From Anaerolineae bacterium (GTDB taxonomy: Bacteria > Chloroflexota > Anaerolineae > Anaerolineales > E44-bin32), in NCBI GenBank assembly GCA_011174825.1, contig DUEZ01000071.1:1-64000 (forward strand): 64,000 nt of DNA, in the 5' to 3' direction. Below, in pieces: positions 35,962 through 45,362 of the stretch. A model generated the notes under the pieces. The model was not told the DNA's origin and ran no database searches. It saw only the letters and a program-made list of their open reading frames with translations. Positions within the stretch are counted from its first letter, which is position 1. Every line of letters starts with the position of its first letter. Position numbers and translations under genes: made by a program.

Positions 35962-37797
35962 TCACTCTTTCTTGGCATCGCTTGGTAATTCGGTACCGGG
36001 GCCGTATTCATAGATCGCCCGCCACGGTAAGTAATGGGTTTTGATCGTGTCTTGATAGAGGATTTCACCGCCACGGCTGACGATACGGTACACGATCACG
36101 TCCATGCCATCTGCTTCCCAATCGACCTGTTTGATCTCCCCTTCCGGTAACTCGGGATTCTCTCGATAGAGAGGTTCAGGCGCCTCAGTCTCGCTGATGA
36201 TGTCTCGACGCCACTCGACGTTACGCCCATCCGATGTGGAATAAAACTTCCAAAGGAGTTGGTTGCCGTAGACATAGGTCTCTAAGAGCAGCCAATAGGG
36301 ACTATCATTGATGAACTTCATGTCCACCATGGGCACGAATACTGTCGCGTCTAAACCCGGGCCAGGTGAAGTAGGTCCGATCTCATAATACCCCACTCGA
36401 TAAGCATGCGGATGTCGCTCAAGGATGGGATAACCCCCGAAGAAGGCGGCACGGAACAGGGTCGTACTCACCTGGCATACCCCACCACCCACCCCTTTGA
36501 TCGTGCGGTCACCGAAGATGATCAACGCTTCCGCATAGCCATTATCCAGGCTTATGTCGCCCAGCGCCTCAGCCATCGAGAGTTCCTCTCCAGGTGCAAT
36601 CAAAAGACCATGGAATGCGCTCGAGGCGGTCTTGATATTCTGGATTCGCTCTGGGCTAGAACCTGAGAAGTAGGTGGAAACCACACTTACGGCCTCACTA
36701 ATGCCTAATTCGGCTGCAGTAGCGTCGTTACCCACCACCGGCTCGGTGATTTCTAAGGCCAGTGGGATCTCATGCGCTCCTTCAACGAGGTCGGTATTGA
36801 TCACCTTAATCGAGTCGGGGATGTCGAGTGAGCGACCGATCACCTCTTCTTGGATGAGCACCAACTCGCCGGTATCGTCGTCAAAGTAGACCCGCGCGTT
36901 CTCCGGGTCGCGTTCCAGCTCCGAGAGAAGAGGTTCGAGAAAAGCGATAAGCGCTTGTGTATCAAGCTTGACTTCATAAGCTGCTCCATCTTCGCTTTCA
37001 AGGACGTCGAACCGCAGCATGTTGGCCAAGTCTACTGGCTCGATCTGCCATGGTCCTGCGTCTTCAACGGTTAGCTTAAGGGGCTCTCGCAGGATCTCTC
37101 GGACCACCTCTGCTTGTTCTGACACATCGAGCACCAGTGGGGGCGTTTCTTCGATCACCAATTCCAGGTCAGCATCGTGAAGTTGAGAGATAGGATCAGA
37201 TAGGATTTCTAAATTAACATCGATATCCAGCCGCCGCCCAACCTGACCCGGGTGGACCTCGATCTCGACTCCGTTCAGACTTAAATATGCCTCTCGCGTC
37301 GGGAGATCGATCAGTCGAGCTATCCTATCGAAATAAAGGCCTCCGAGTACATGGTCAAAGACGATGACCTTGGTGATCGGATGCCCAAGAAACCAGGCAT
37401 CTAACTGTTCCTGTAAGCGTTGAATGATGTTCCCGTCCCGACCGACTGACAACGCTTGGCGCGCCATTTCGCTGAAATCAATCGATACGCCAACCTCTTC
37501 CGGAGAGGCAATCCAGAACCGATCACCATCGTGGAGCGCGATCAAACCGGTTTGGGGATATGTCACGGCTTGAGCTAAGGCGACCTTGATCTCCGCGACC
37601 GTCATCCCGCTTAAGTCCACACCATCACTGCGAACCCCCGGGAGTGCGCGCTCTGTATAAACCATTCGTAAACCTATCAAGAAAACACCGACGCTGAACA
37701 ATATGGCTATGCCGGCACTGAAAAGCGCGAACAACGCACGCGTCGCAAATGTGATCAGGTCGTTTTTTCTTTTTTCGGTAACGTTTAATGCACTCAT
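35962..37797 (-). CDS. VanW family protein with peptidoglycan-binding-like domains
   Basis: 611 residues. One membrane segment (about 20-45) anchors it with most of the chain outside the cell. Two PG_binding_4-like repeats follow (about 60-190 and 215-345), each with a GVDLSGMTVAEIKVALA or similar helix. The VanW domain (about 365-500) shows NIKTASSAFHGLLIAPGEELS and GVGGGVCQVSTTLFRAAFFGG, its most conserved stretch. The C-terminus is a G5-like beta strand region. VanW proteins occur near glycopeptide resistance and in many Gram-positive and Chloroflexota genomes, and probably act on the cell wall, but no reaction is established. Confidence 0.9.
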   Translation of the reverse strand: MSALNVTEKRKNDLITFATRALFALFSAGIAILFSVGVFLIGLRMVYTERALPGVRSDGVDLSGMTVAEIKVALAQAVTYPQTGLIALHDGDRFWIASPEEVGVSIDFSEMARQALSVGRDGNIIQRLQEQLDAWFLGHPITKVIVFDHVLGGLYFDRIARLIDLPTREAYLSLNGVEIEVHPGQVGRRLDIDVNLEILSDPISQLHDADLELVIEETPPLVLDVSEQAEVVREILREPLKLTVEDAGPWQIEPVDLANMLRFDVLESEDGAAYEVKLDTQALIAFLEPLLSELERDPENARVYFDDDTGELVLIQEEVIGRSLDIPDSIKVINTDLVEGAHEIPLALEITEPVVGNDATAAELGISEAVSVVSTYFSGSSPERIQNIKTASSAFHGLLIAPGEELSMAEALGDISLDNGYAEALIIFGDRTIKGVGGGVCQVSTTLFRAAFFGGYPILERHPHAYRVGYYEIGPTSPGPGLDATVFVPMVDMKFINDSPYWLLLETYVYGNQLLWKFYSTSDGRNVEWRRDIISETEAPEPLYRENPELPEGEIKQVDWEADGMDVIVYRIVSRGGEILYQDTIKTHYLPWRAIYEYGPGTELPSDAKKE

Positions 37798-37833
37798 ATT
37801 AATCAGACGACATAGGTACGTTAATGGTTCCGA

Positions 37834-38805
37834 CTACGGTTTGAGCCAAACCTCAACACTTGTTAAGTGTATCAGCCCCGGAATATCGGCACTGTGCTCG
37901 GATACGGCTACCCTGGCCCATTGTGATAATTTTGTCTCATAGGGGACTTCCACCTGGAAAGTGCCAAGCTGACCGATGGCAGGAGCATCCAGATATACTT
38001 GCGCTGACCCCAGGATATCTCCATGGCGATCGAGGATCTCGACGGTCAATGGGAGATCTGTGTTCACCCATCCCGCACCCTGCACGTTGACCCGACCACC
38101 TTCGATAATGGATTCCTCACGTAGCGAGAAAATAGTTAATTTCTCCGGTCCATCCGTCGCATAATAGACCTGTGGGTTTCCCACAGAGAGCAGCGTCAGA
38201 TCGACTGTGCTCAAGTGGCTTAGCTGCCCATCACGATAGCTATACATGCTGATCTCCAAGCGACCAGCCTCAGCAACACCATGGATTTCAAATGGGACCT
38301 CTCCATAGAAACGACCAGCTTGCGCAACTCCCTCCAAAACGTGCAGCCAGGTTGTCCCCTCAGCAAGAACACGACCATCCTCACCATACAATCTCATTCG
38401 TACACGATCCTTGTAGCTAGGTCCTCCCCAGCCTGCAACCCTGAAAGGACTGACCACTTGGGAGCCAGGTCCAGGTTGGTAGATCCTCAATTGCTCCATT
38501 GGGAGCGATATCGCTGGAGGGTTGACGGTCGTCGTAGGCAAGGTTTGGGAGGATTCGACGACAACCGCAGGTGTAGCCGCCGTAAGCGGTCCTGGAGTAG
38601 CCGAGACATCGAGAGTAATTGTAGGCGTTGCAGGTATGGGTGATGGCGTAGGCGGTTCGTGAGTCGGTTCTGGGGGAAGTGATGTGGGTGCACTACATCC
38701 AACAACTGTGAGAAGAAGTACGAAAAAAATCGGACTTTTCGTCCACCAACGAAAAGTTCGATGGGGCTCTTTACGACAAAATCTTGCGTATCCTCTATAT
38801 GCCAT
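37834..38805 (-). CDS. Lipoprotein with Gmad2/Ig-like domains
   Basis: 323 residues. A long basic start (about 1-23) precedes the hydrophobic segment IFFVLLLTVVGC with the lipobox cysteine C37. A Pro/Thr-rich linker (about 38-100, many PTP and TPxP units) leads to a Gmad2-like immunoglobulin fold (about 105-215: PGPGSQVVSPFRVAGWGG, then LEISMYSYRDG), and a second beta-rich region (about 225-323). Gmad2 domains are found in surface and germination lipoproteins and probably bind protein or polysaccharide. It lies 36 bp upstream of the VanW gene on the same strand, so the two may form a surface operon. Confidence 0.82.
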   Translation of the reverse strand: MAYRGYARFCRKEPHRTFRWWTKSPIFFVLLLTVVGCSAPTSLPPEPTHEPPTPSPIPATPTITLDVSATPGPLTAATPAVVVESSQTLPTTTVNPPAISLPMEQLRIYQPGPGSQVVSPFRVAGWGGPSYKDRVRMRLYGEDGRVLAEGTTWLHVLEGVAQAGRFYGEVPFEIHGVAEAGRLEISMYSYRDGQLSHLSTVDLTLLSVGNPQVYYATDGPEKLTIFSLREESIIEGGRVNVQGAGWVNTDLPLTVEILDRHGDILGSAQVYLDAPAIGQLGTFQVEVPYETKLSQWARVAVSEHSADIPGLIHLTSVEVWLKP

Positions 38806-38996
38806 CGTGTGGAAAACGGGGATGTACGCTTCCCAAGCGTTCAGTGCCGTAATATTACACAGGTTGTTGGTTCGCTGGATTTAACCATCGTTAATGCTCG
38901 AAAATTCTCCTCCGCGACCGATAGCCCAAATCCCTGAAATCCAATGTGCGATAACACTTGAAACGCTCTAACTTCTTTAATTCTCTCCCAGCGTCT

Positions 38997-40505
38997 TCAG
39001 GACAGTTTGTAGATGTCCTCATACTTACCGGACAAGTAATGCAGATACGGCTCAACCGACAATGTATTTCCAGTGACCCGTTGAAGCAATTCCAGTGGCT
39101 CGAACTTGGCTCCATGCTGGTGAATGTTCTCCCGAAGCCAGTTCAGCATCTCGGTGAATTGGGCTCGCTCGATCTGGTTTGTAAGGTCGGGGATGTCTTC
39201 TTCCATCTTGGCCCAAAATTGAGAGGCCATCAGATTTCCCAAGGAATAGGTGGCGAAGTATCCAATATAGCCAGATGACCAATGTACATCTTGAAGCACG
39301 CCCTTAGCGTCGTTAGGAGGGGTGAGATCAAGATATTCTTCCATCTTGCTATTCCAAACCTCAGGCAGATCCGCCACGGATAACTTGTTTTCCGCTAGCG
39401 CGATCTCGATTTCAAAACGCAGCATGATATGCAGATTGTAGGTCGCCTCATCAGCTTCAACGCGGATCAGGGAGGGCTCGACCTTGTTGATCGCCCGATA
39501 GAAAGATTCCATATCCACCTCCCCTAACTGGCTGGGGAAGTACTTCTGCAATCGAGGGAAAAAAGCCACCCAGAAGGGGCGACTGCGGCCAACCAGGTTT
39601 TCCATCATCCTGGATTGGGATTCGTGAACCCCGTATGATGCCCCAGTGATAAGATCCGTGCGGTCAAGGCTGGGGCTGACACCCTGGTCGTACATGGCGT
39701 GGCCTGCTTCGTGGATCGTGCCAAAAAGAGCCGTTCCAAGGTATTTTGGATCGAAGCGTGTGGTGATGCGTACATCGCCGATCCCAAAGCTTGTCGTGAA
39801 GGGATGCGCTGCTCTGTCTTGGCGCCCACGATTGAAATCGTAACCCAAGGCCTTAATCACCTCGACGCCAAAGTCCCATTGCTTGCTCACATCGTAATCT
39901 TGACGGAGGACGGAATCGTCGACGGGTGACCCCCGTTCAGCGATTTCTCGTACCAATTCAACCTGTCGGGGCCGCAACTCATTAAAGACAGCCTTGACGT
40001 CGGAGGTTTTCATCCCCGGCTCGAAATAGTCGAGCAACGGATCATACGGATGATCAAAGGGAGCGAAAAATTCAGAGTACTGCTGCCTCAGCTTGACGAT
40101 CTCTTCCAGGTGAGTTTGGAAGTGCGCAAAATCATCGTTTGCGCGTGCTTCCTCCCATGCTTGATGGGCAAGCGTTGTTGTGCGCTTGAATTCACCCACC
40201 CATTCAGATGGCACTTTGCGCCATTGATCAACCTCACGTTTCATGTGACGGATGATGCGTACCTCATCTGAATCTGGATCGAGGTTCGCGGTTTCCTCCT
40301 TGGCTGCTTCCAGTGTGGCGCTAAACTCATCACCGGTTAGATTCTCATGCCAAAGTCGATAAACAGTCGCGATCTGCATCGCTCGAACCTGAGCGCCACC
40401 AGACGGCATGTAGGTTTGTTGGTCCCATTCCAAGACGCTTACCACGGCATCCAGATCAAAGATTTCACCTACTAACTTTCGGAACTGCTGGAATTTCTCT
40501 GTCAT
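38997..40505 (-). CDS. M32 metallocarboxypeptidase (carboxypeptidase Taq type)
   Basis: 502 residues, the usual length of M32 peptidases. The zinc site is HEAGHAMYDQG (about residue 264), with the family-specific HESQSR segment about 30 residues later and the upstream DVRITTRF motif. The enzyme removes C-terminal residues from peptides, except before proline, in the cytoplasm. It is a single gene with no close same-strand partner; about 190 bp separate it from the lipoprotein gene and 240 bp, without recognisable signal, from the RpiB-like gene. Confidence 0.95.
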   Translation of the reverse strand: MTEKFQQFRKLVGEIFDLDAVVSVLEWDQQTYMPSGGAQVRAMQIATVYRLWHENLTGDEFSATLEAAKEETANLDPDSDEVRIIRHMKREVDQWRKVPSEWVGEFKRTTTLAHQAWEEARANDDFAHFQTHLEEIVKLRQQYSEFFAPFDHPYDPLLDYFEPGMKTSDVKAVFNELRPRQVELVREIAERGSPVDDSVLRQDYDVSKQWDFGVEVIKALGYDFNRGRQDRAAHPFTTSFGIGDVRITTRFDPKYLGTALFGTIHEAGHAMYDQGVSPSLDRTDLITGASYGVHESQSRMMENLVGRSRPFWVAFFPRLQKYFPSQLGEVDMESFYRAINKVEPSLIRVEADEATYNLHIMLRFEIEIALAENKLSVADLPEVWNSKMEEYLDLTPPNDAKGVLQDVHWSSGYIGYFATYSLGNLMASQFWAKMEEDIPDLTNQIERAQFTEMLNWLRENIHQHGAKFEPLELLQRVTGNTLSVEPYLHYLSGKYEDIYKLS

Positions 40506-40749
40506 TGGTTCTCCTTTGCCATAATTTCAAAACCTGTTCCGGTAGTTTTTGATGAGAGCCAGGGCACAATTGAAATCCCGACCATGTCAAATCTTCGCGT
40601 TTCTGCAGCATGAAACCGTGCTATTGTACACCGATTGTGAACTGAAGACGGGAATCCATCACGAGGCTAGGGCAGATAGAGATCAGAATAAGTATGCACC
40701 ACTCACGCTGACGAGCATTCTACACATTTAACTTTTTAAGTTTCGATAT

Positions 40750-41202
40750 TCACGGCACGCTGTAAATCCCCTCGATCTCGGAAACTTGGGCCAAGCAGGC
40801 GTCGTCCTCGGGGTTGGGTTTATAGTCCGTATTGAACCAAGCTTGTAAGATTTCCATGGCGATCGTTTCCAAAATCCGTCGCAGGGAAAGACATAGTACG
40901 TTGGCGTTGTTCCAAAGCCGGGCTCCACGCGCGGTTTCGGCGTCCTCGCACAGCACGGCACGCACACCAGGGACTTTGTTGGCCGCGATGCTCACGCCTG
41001 TGCCCGTCCAAAAGAAGAGGATCCCCTCCCGGGTTTCACCACCAGCCACTGCTTCAGCGACATCCCTTGCGACAATCGGCCATGCAGCTTCCGCTCCTGC
41101 TAAGGGACCATAGAGGGTCACGTCATGGCCACGCTCCCGAAGCTCTTTCACGACGACATCTGTAAGGTAACTCTTCTCATCCGAACCGACCGCGATCTTC
41201 AT
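40750..41202 (-). CDS. RpiB/LacAB family protein lacking the usual catalytic residues
   Basis: 150 residues with the RpiB fold signature: MKIAVGSDEKS, then FFWTGTGVSIAANKVPGVRA and NNANVLCLSLR. The usual isomerase pattern is CGTG for the base cysteine (Cys66 in E. coli RpiB) and HNDANVL for the ring-opening His. Here residue 66 is threonine (WTGTG) and the His position is tryptophan (W97, WNNANVL). It therefore probably does not act as ribose-5-phosphate isomerase B in the usual way; it may have another sugar phosphate or a regulatory role. The gene ends just before a region without genes. Confidence 0.88.
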   Translation of the reverse strand: MKIAVGSDEKSYLTDVVVKELRERGHDVTLYGPLAGAEAAWPIVARDVAEAVAGGETREGILFFWTGTGVSIAANKVPGVRAVLCEDAETARGARLWNNANVLCLSLRRILETIAMEILQAWFNTDYKPNPEDDACLAQVSEIEGIYSVP

Positions 41203-41372
41203 GCGACGCCCTCTTTTGTTCCATCATTCTGTTCAGAAGACTCAGTTCTCCCTGCAGGTTCTCACTCGAACACTCAAGTTTTAGGGTTCACAAGCCCCAC
41301 ATTTACCTAAAAGCAGAGCTTGTGGAATCTAAAATCATCATAGATTCTTAATCTATTTGGGAACACTCCCAA

Positions 41373-41406
41373 ATCTCCCCGCGAGTTTACAAGCTCGCGG
41401 GGAGAT
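41373..41406. repeat. Family G palindrome
   Basis: ATCTCCCCGCGAG and CTCGCGGGGAGAT surround an 8-nt loop (TTTACAAG). It lies 28 bp after the stop codon of the EEP gene on the minus strand; no U-tract is seen. Confidence 0.85.
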
Positions 41407-41434
41407 CTATTCACGGAAGGTTCACTCACGACCG

Positions 41435-43387
41435 CTAACGCACCACATCAAGCGTGATAATCACAGGAAGATGGTCGGATGCAGTGCTTCTGAGAACCTC
41501 CGCATCCAAGGCCACCAGGTCATCTGTGTGCCAAATCCAATCGATTCGTTTGAATGGATCGCCGGCGCTATACGTGTAGCCGACACCCGACCCCGCTTCA
41601 GTCCATGAGTCGATCAACCCTGCTTGCAGAATGAGGTCCATATCAGCCTCACCCGGCCTGGCGTTCAAATCTCCCAAGATAACACTGCCCGGGGCATGAT
41701 CCCAATACTCAAGCAACACGGGCACCTGAGCGAGGCGGACAAAGACTTCATCGTCTAGGTGATGTAAGTGGGTGGCGATGATCTGGATCGGATGTTGAGC
41801 ACCGACATCGAATTTCGCCCAAAGGTAACCTCGGCCGAGCAGGGATCCAGCCAACGGCAATCCACCTGAGCCATGATCCATGATTGGAAAACGAGTGAGG
41901 ATGGCATTACCCCACACAGGTCCGGTGGTACCTTTGAATAAGATATGCATATTGAGCCGTCGCGCGAGCCACGACACGAGGTCGGTCGACCCGTTGATCA
42001 ACCAACCGCGAGAAACCTCTTGCAGGGCGATGATATCAGCACCGCTCTCTTCGATCACGCGGGCGATCTCCTCCGGATCTTGGCGACCTTCAAAGTTGTA
42101 GCTCGAATGGATGTTATATGTCATCACCCTCATAGGAAGAGAGGGGGGCACTTCGTCAACAGGTCGCGCGAGCGCCTCCGTCCCGATCCAATAGAGAAGT
42201 GAAACCACGGCCAAGGCGAAAGCAGTTGCCAGTGGGGTCCAATTATGCCTGGCCACTATGGGAGAACCCCTCAACCGTATTGAGGTAACGAAAAGGGCTA
42301 ATCCAAAGAGGATGCATCCTATTGGCAGGAAAGCATTCCTTGGGATAGGAACAGAAATATCAAGCGAAACGTAGTACAGGAAAGCCATCAGCAAGAACAG
42401 GACCATACTCAGACCCAGAAGGACCGTTGTGCGCCCGATGCCAGGGCGCGAGGTCGGGGAGTGTGCGTTGGTCAAGAGCGCCCAGCCCCAACCCATCAAA
42501 AACTGGCTGATTAACAATGTGACGAGGAAGGTCGCCCCTGGCTTGTCAGCATAGATTGTGGCCAATCCGAGATAAACTGCGATCACAAGCGCCAGTGAAG
42601 GGCGAAAGGTATGTGGACGACTGAAGCCCCAGATGGATCCTATGACGGCCAACAGGTTGCCGACCATTAAAACCAAGAATGAGGTGGCAGAAGACAAACC
42701 ACCGACCTCAGAAATCCACCCCTGGTTTTGTAAGATCACGGCTTGGATCAACAGATAGGGGCCCAGCGCGAGCAATGGAAACGCTTCCCACCAACTTGCG
42801 CCACGCGGTGCCTCCGAGACCGGGATTGACTCGACCCACAGGGACCAAAGGACGAGACCGAACATGAGAACGATGATGCCAAGAGGAAGCAATCCTGGGA
42901 TCCAACTTAAATCTAGCGTCCCTGCGACGCCGTGGATTGTGCTATCTAGGGCTAAGCCCAGAAGGATCCCAAAACTTAGACGTTGTGCAGCGGTGTCCTT
43001 CCCCTCAGCGTATACATGCTCTATGAAAATCGGCATGAAAAGGACAAACAGGACCGTGCCGAATATACTAAGCCACAGATCTACTTTTGGGCTCACAACG
43101 ACCTGTTCAACCAGCCGGAAGAGCGCGACTCCTCCAGCAGTGAGCCAAAGGGCAAGGCGAGGACCTGCTAAACGGCGCAGTATGGCAGCCAGGAAACCGA
43201 TCAGAAAGGGCACAAATGCAGAGACAGCGAGGGTTATTGTGCCAACACCCACAGTATCACGCATATACCAAGCCAAGCTAGGGAAGAACACTCGGAAGGT
43301 TTGAAGACCAAGGGTAATCATCAACATCGGTAGGGCTAATGTGCGCAGGTTGTTCGTTCGAATCAGGGAGTGCGCTCTGTTGTTCAT
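41435..43387 (-). CDS. Multi-helix membrane protein with C-terminal endonuclease/exonuclease/phosphatase domain
   Basis: 650 residues. The first about 400 hold 11-12 hydrophobic segments. The C-terminal 245 residues are an EEP (DNase I-like) fold: MTYNIHSSYNFEG, DIIALQEVSRGW, ATHLHHLDDE, GDLNARPGEAD, RIDWIWHTDD and ASDHLPVIITLDV, with all the usual catalytic residues (N, E, D, N, D, H). EEP enzymes cut phosphodiester bonds in DNA, phospholipids or lipid-linked phosphates. The membrane half recalls eukaryotic CWH43-type lipid remodelling proteins, so a membrane lipid substrate is likely, but this is inference. Confidence 0.85.
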   Translation of the reverse strand: MNNRAHSLIRTNNLRTLALPMLMITLGLQTFRVFFPSLAWYMRDTVGVGTITLAVSAFVPFLIGFLAAILRRLAGPRLALWLTAGGVALFRLVEQVVVSPKVDLWLSIFGTVLFVLFMPIFIEHVYAEGKDTAAQRLSFGILLGLALDSTIHGVAGTLDLSWIPGLLPLGIIVLMFGLVLWSLWVESIPVSEAPRGASWWEAFPLLALGPYLLIQAVILQNQGWISEVGGLSSATSFLVLMVGNLLAVIGSIWGFSRPHTFRPSLALVIAVYLGLATIYADKPGATFLVTLLISQFLMGWGWALLTNAHSPTSRPGIGRTTVLLGLSMVLFLLMAFLYYVSLDISVPIPRNAFLPIGCILFGLALFVTSIRLRGSPIVARHNWTPLATAFALAVVSLLYWIGTEALARPVDEVPPSLPMRVMTYNIHSSYNFEGRQDPEEIARVIEESGADIIALQEVSRGWLINGSTDLVSWLARRLNMHILFKGTTGPVWGNAILTRFPIMDHGSGGLPLAGSLLGRGYLWAKFDVGAQHPIQIIATHLHHLDDEVFVRLAQVPVLLEYWDHAPGSVILGDLNARPGEADMDLILQAGLIDSWTEAGSGVGYTYSAGDPFKRIDWIWHTDDLVALDAEVLRSTASDHLPVIITLDVVR

Positions 43388-43486
43388 GAGGACCTCCTGT
43401 CACCTAAGGTAGGGAATCATTAAGCATTATAGGCGGAATTTCTCCGGATTATTAACAAGCCGACGGTGCTTTACCATCTGACCCGA

Positions 43487-43519
43487 AGCTTCCCGCGTGC
43501 TTAAAGCTCGCGGGAGGCT
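43487..43519. repeat. Family G palindrome, third copy
   Basis: AGCTTCCCGCGTG and AGCTCGCGGGAGGCT arms, loop CTTAA. See 31712-31742 and 41373-41406. Confidence 0.8.
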
Positions 43520-43540
43520 AATAAATAACCTGTCTGAAAT

Positions 43541-43928
43541 TTATGTCATCCTGAGCGGAACCCTTCGGCGGAGTTTATCCCGAGCGAAGCCGAGGGGCTC
43601 AGGACAGGCTCCGTGAAGCTAAGGATCTCGTTTTACGAAATCAAATAGCTATCTCTCCCAACAACGAGATTCTTCGGCGCTACGCGCCTCAGAATGACAT
43701 CCTTCCAATATGTCATTCCGGGTGAGCATTCGCTCAATCTGTCATTGCGAGGAGCACGCCAGTGCGACGAAGCAATCTTTTGGTTGAGGAGATTGCTTCG
43801 CCTCTGTGGGGCTCGCAATGACATATGGGGTTGTGTCATTCCGAGAAGCATGGCGACGAGGAATCCCTGGGATGTTTCGATGGACTTCGTTACATCCTAG
43901 GGATTCCTCGCTCCGCTCGGAATGACAT
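43541..43928. repeat. Repeat island: families B and C in series before the polysaccharide locus
   Basis: Three elements lie side by side: 43541-43699 (ATGTCATCCTGAG to CTCAGAATGACAT, homologous to 8504-8580), 43739-43825 (TGTCATTGCGAGGAGC to GCTCGCAATGACATA, with AAGCAATCT and AGATTGCTTCG inside; family C), and 43833-43928 (TGTCATTCCGAG to CTCGGAATGACAT, with GAGGAATCCCTGGG and CTAGGGATTCCTC inside). No gene in 43388-44072; the wecC promoter was not identified with confidence. Confidence 0.88.
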
Positions 43929-44072
43929 TAACCAACCCGTATCCTTCCGCCGTCCCAGAAAAACATAAAAAAACAGCGCTTCATGAGCTCAACCAGTGTT
44001 CCCCTCAATTTTAGCGCCCTCGAGCCAGCCCTAAGTTTGTGCGATAATAGGTACCTTGAGAGGAGGGGTCGC

Positions 44073-45362
44073 GTGGAATTCCAAACCCTTTGTGTCCTCG
44101 GTTTAGGTTACATTGGTCTACCCACGGCCAGCACTTTCGCCACCCATGGGTTGCGCGTGATCGGGGTCGACGTCGACCGGCACGTGGTCGATGTGTTACG
44201 TAACGGCGAGGTTCATATTTACGAACCCGGGTTGCGTACCCTGGTCCAGGCGGCTATCCACTCTGGTAACCTGGTCGTGAGTGAAGCGCCTGAGACGGCC
44301 GATGCCTTCGTGATCGCGGTACCGACTCCGCTAGGTGAGGACGATGGCAAGCAGGCAGATCTACGCCACGTCGTCTCGGCCTCCGAATCGATCGTCCCAC
44401 ACTTGCGGACGGGAAATCTGGTCGTGCTTGAGTCGACCTCGCCTCCACGAACAACGCTGGATGTTGTTGCACCAATTCTTGAGCGCTCAGGCTTACAGGC
44501 TGGCTCCGATTTTCACCTCGCCTACACGCCGGAGCGCGTACTTCCTGGGCAGATCTTGAGGGAGTTGATCGAAAATGCGCGTGTAATCGGGGGGATCGAC
44601 CGCGCTTCAGCAGAAGCCGGTCGCGATTTGTACGCCATCTTCGTCCGTGGTGAGATCTTGCTCACCGACGCCACTACGGCAGAGATGGTGAAATTAATGG
44701 AAAACACGTATCGCGATATCAACATCGCGGTCGCAAATGAGTTTGCACGTGTAGCGAATCGTCTTGGTGTGGACATCTGGGAGGCTATCGCTCTGGCCAA
44801 TCTACATCCGAGGATTGACATTCTCCGCCCAGGCCCAGGCGTGGGTGGGCACTGCATCAGCATCGATCCCTGGTTCTTGGTTCAGGCAGCTCCGGATTTG
44901 ACGCCCATCACGCAACAAGCCCGTCGGACCAACGATGACCAGCCAGCCTACGTTGTGAACCTGGTGTCCCAATCCCTCGGTGGTTTGAGTGGAAGGCGCA
45001 TCGCCGCGCTCGGTCTGGCGTATAAGTCCAATGTTGATGACCTTCGGGAAAGTCCCGCGATCGAAATTTCACGTATCTTGGCCTCCGAAGGGGCAGAAGT
45101 GCGTACCTACGAGCCTTTTGATCCGGAAGCCGTCGTACCGGGAGCCAACCCCGCGGCCTCCCTTGAAATGGCACTGCAGGATGCCGAGGCCGTCATTTTG
45201 CTTGTCGACCATCAGATCTTCTGTGAGCTCGACCCCCAACAGGCAAAAGGGATGATGTCGGGGCATGTAGCGATCGACACGCGCGGTGCGTGGGATCGTG
45301 CCGCATGGAGCGCGGCAGGTTATGAATTACATGTGTTAGGGGTTGGAGGTAAGAATGCCTGA
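44073..45362 (+). CDS. wecC: UDP-N-acetyl-D-mannosaminuronate dehydrogenase (nucleotide-sugar dehydrogenase)
   Basis: 429 residues from GTG 44073, which has AGGAGG 6 nt upstream; an ATG at 43983 would add 30 residues with no relation to the family. NAD loop CVLGLGYIGLPTA, middle domain with TPERVLPGQILRELIENARVIGG and EMVKLMENTYRDINIAVANE, catalytic cysteine C261 in GVGGHCISIDP, and the C-terminal LGLAYKSNVDDLRESP. The enzyme oxidises UDP-ManNAc to UDP-ManNAcA with NAD. It overlaps wecB by 8 bp. The order dehydrogenase-epimerase supplies UDP-ManNAcA to the locus. Confidence 0.93.
   Translation: MEFQTLCVLGLGYIGLPTASTFATHGLRVIGVDVDRHVVDVLRNGEVHIYEPGLRTLVQAAIHSGNLVVSEAPETADAFVIAVPTPLGEDDGKQADLRHVVSASESIVPHLRTGNLVVLESTSPPRTTLDVVAPILERSGLQAGSDFHLAYTPERVLPGQILRELIENARVIGGIDRASAEAGRDLYAIFVRGEILLTDATTAEMVKLMENTYRDINIAVANEFARVANRLGVDIWEAIALANLHPRIDILRPGPGVGGHCISIDPWFLVQAAPDLTPITQQARRTNDDQPAYVVNLVSQSLGGLSGRRIAALGLAYKSNVDDLRESPAIEISRILASEGAEVRTYEPFDPEAVVPGANPAASLEMALQDAEAVILLVDHQIFCELDPQQAKGMMSGHVAIDTRGAWDRAAWSAAGYELHVLGVGGKNA

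Noticed and set aside
43933-44072. Longer wecC start at 43983
   Set aside because: The added 30 residues match nothing in the family, and AGGAGG lies just before GTG 44073.
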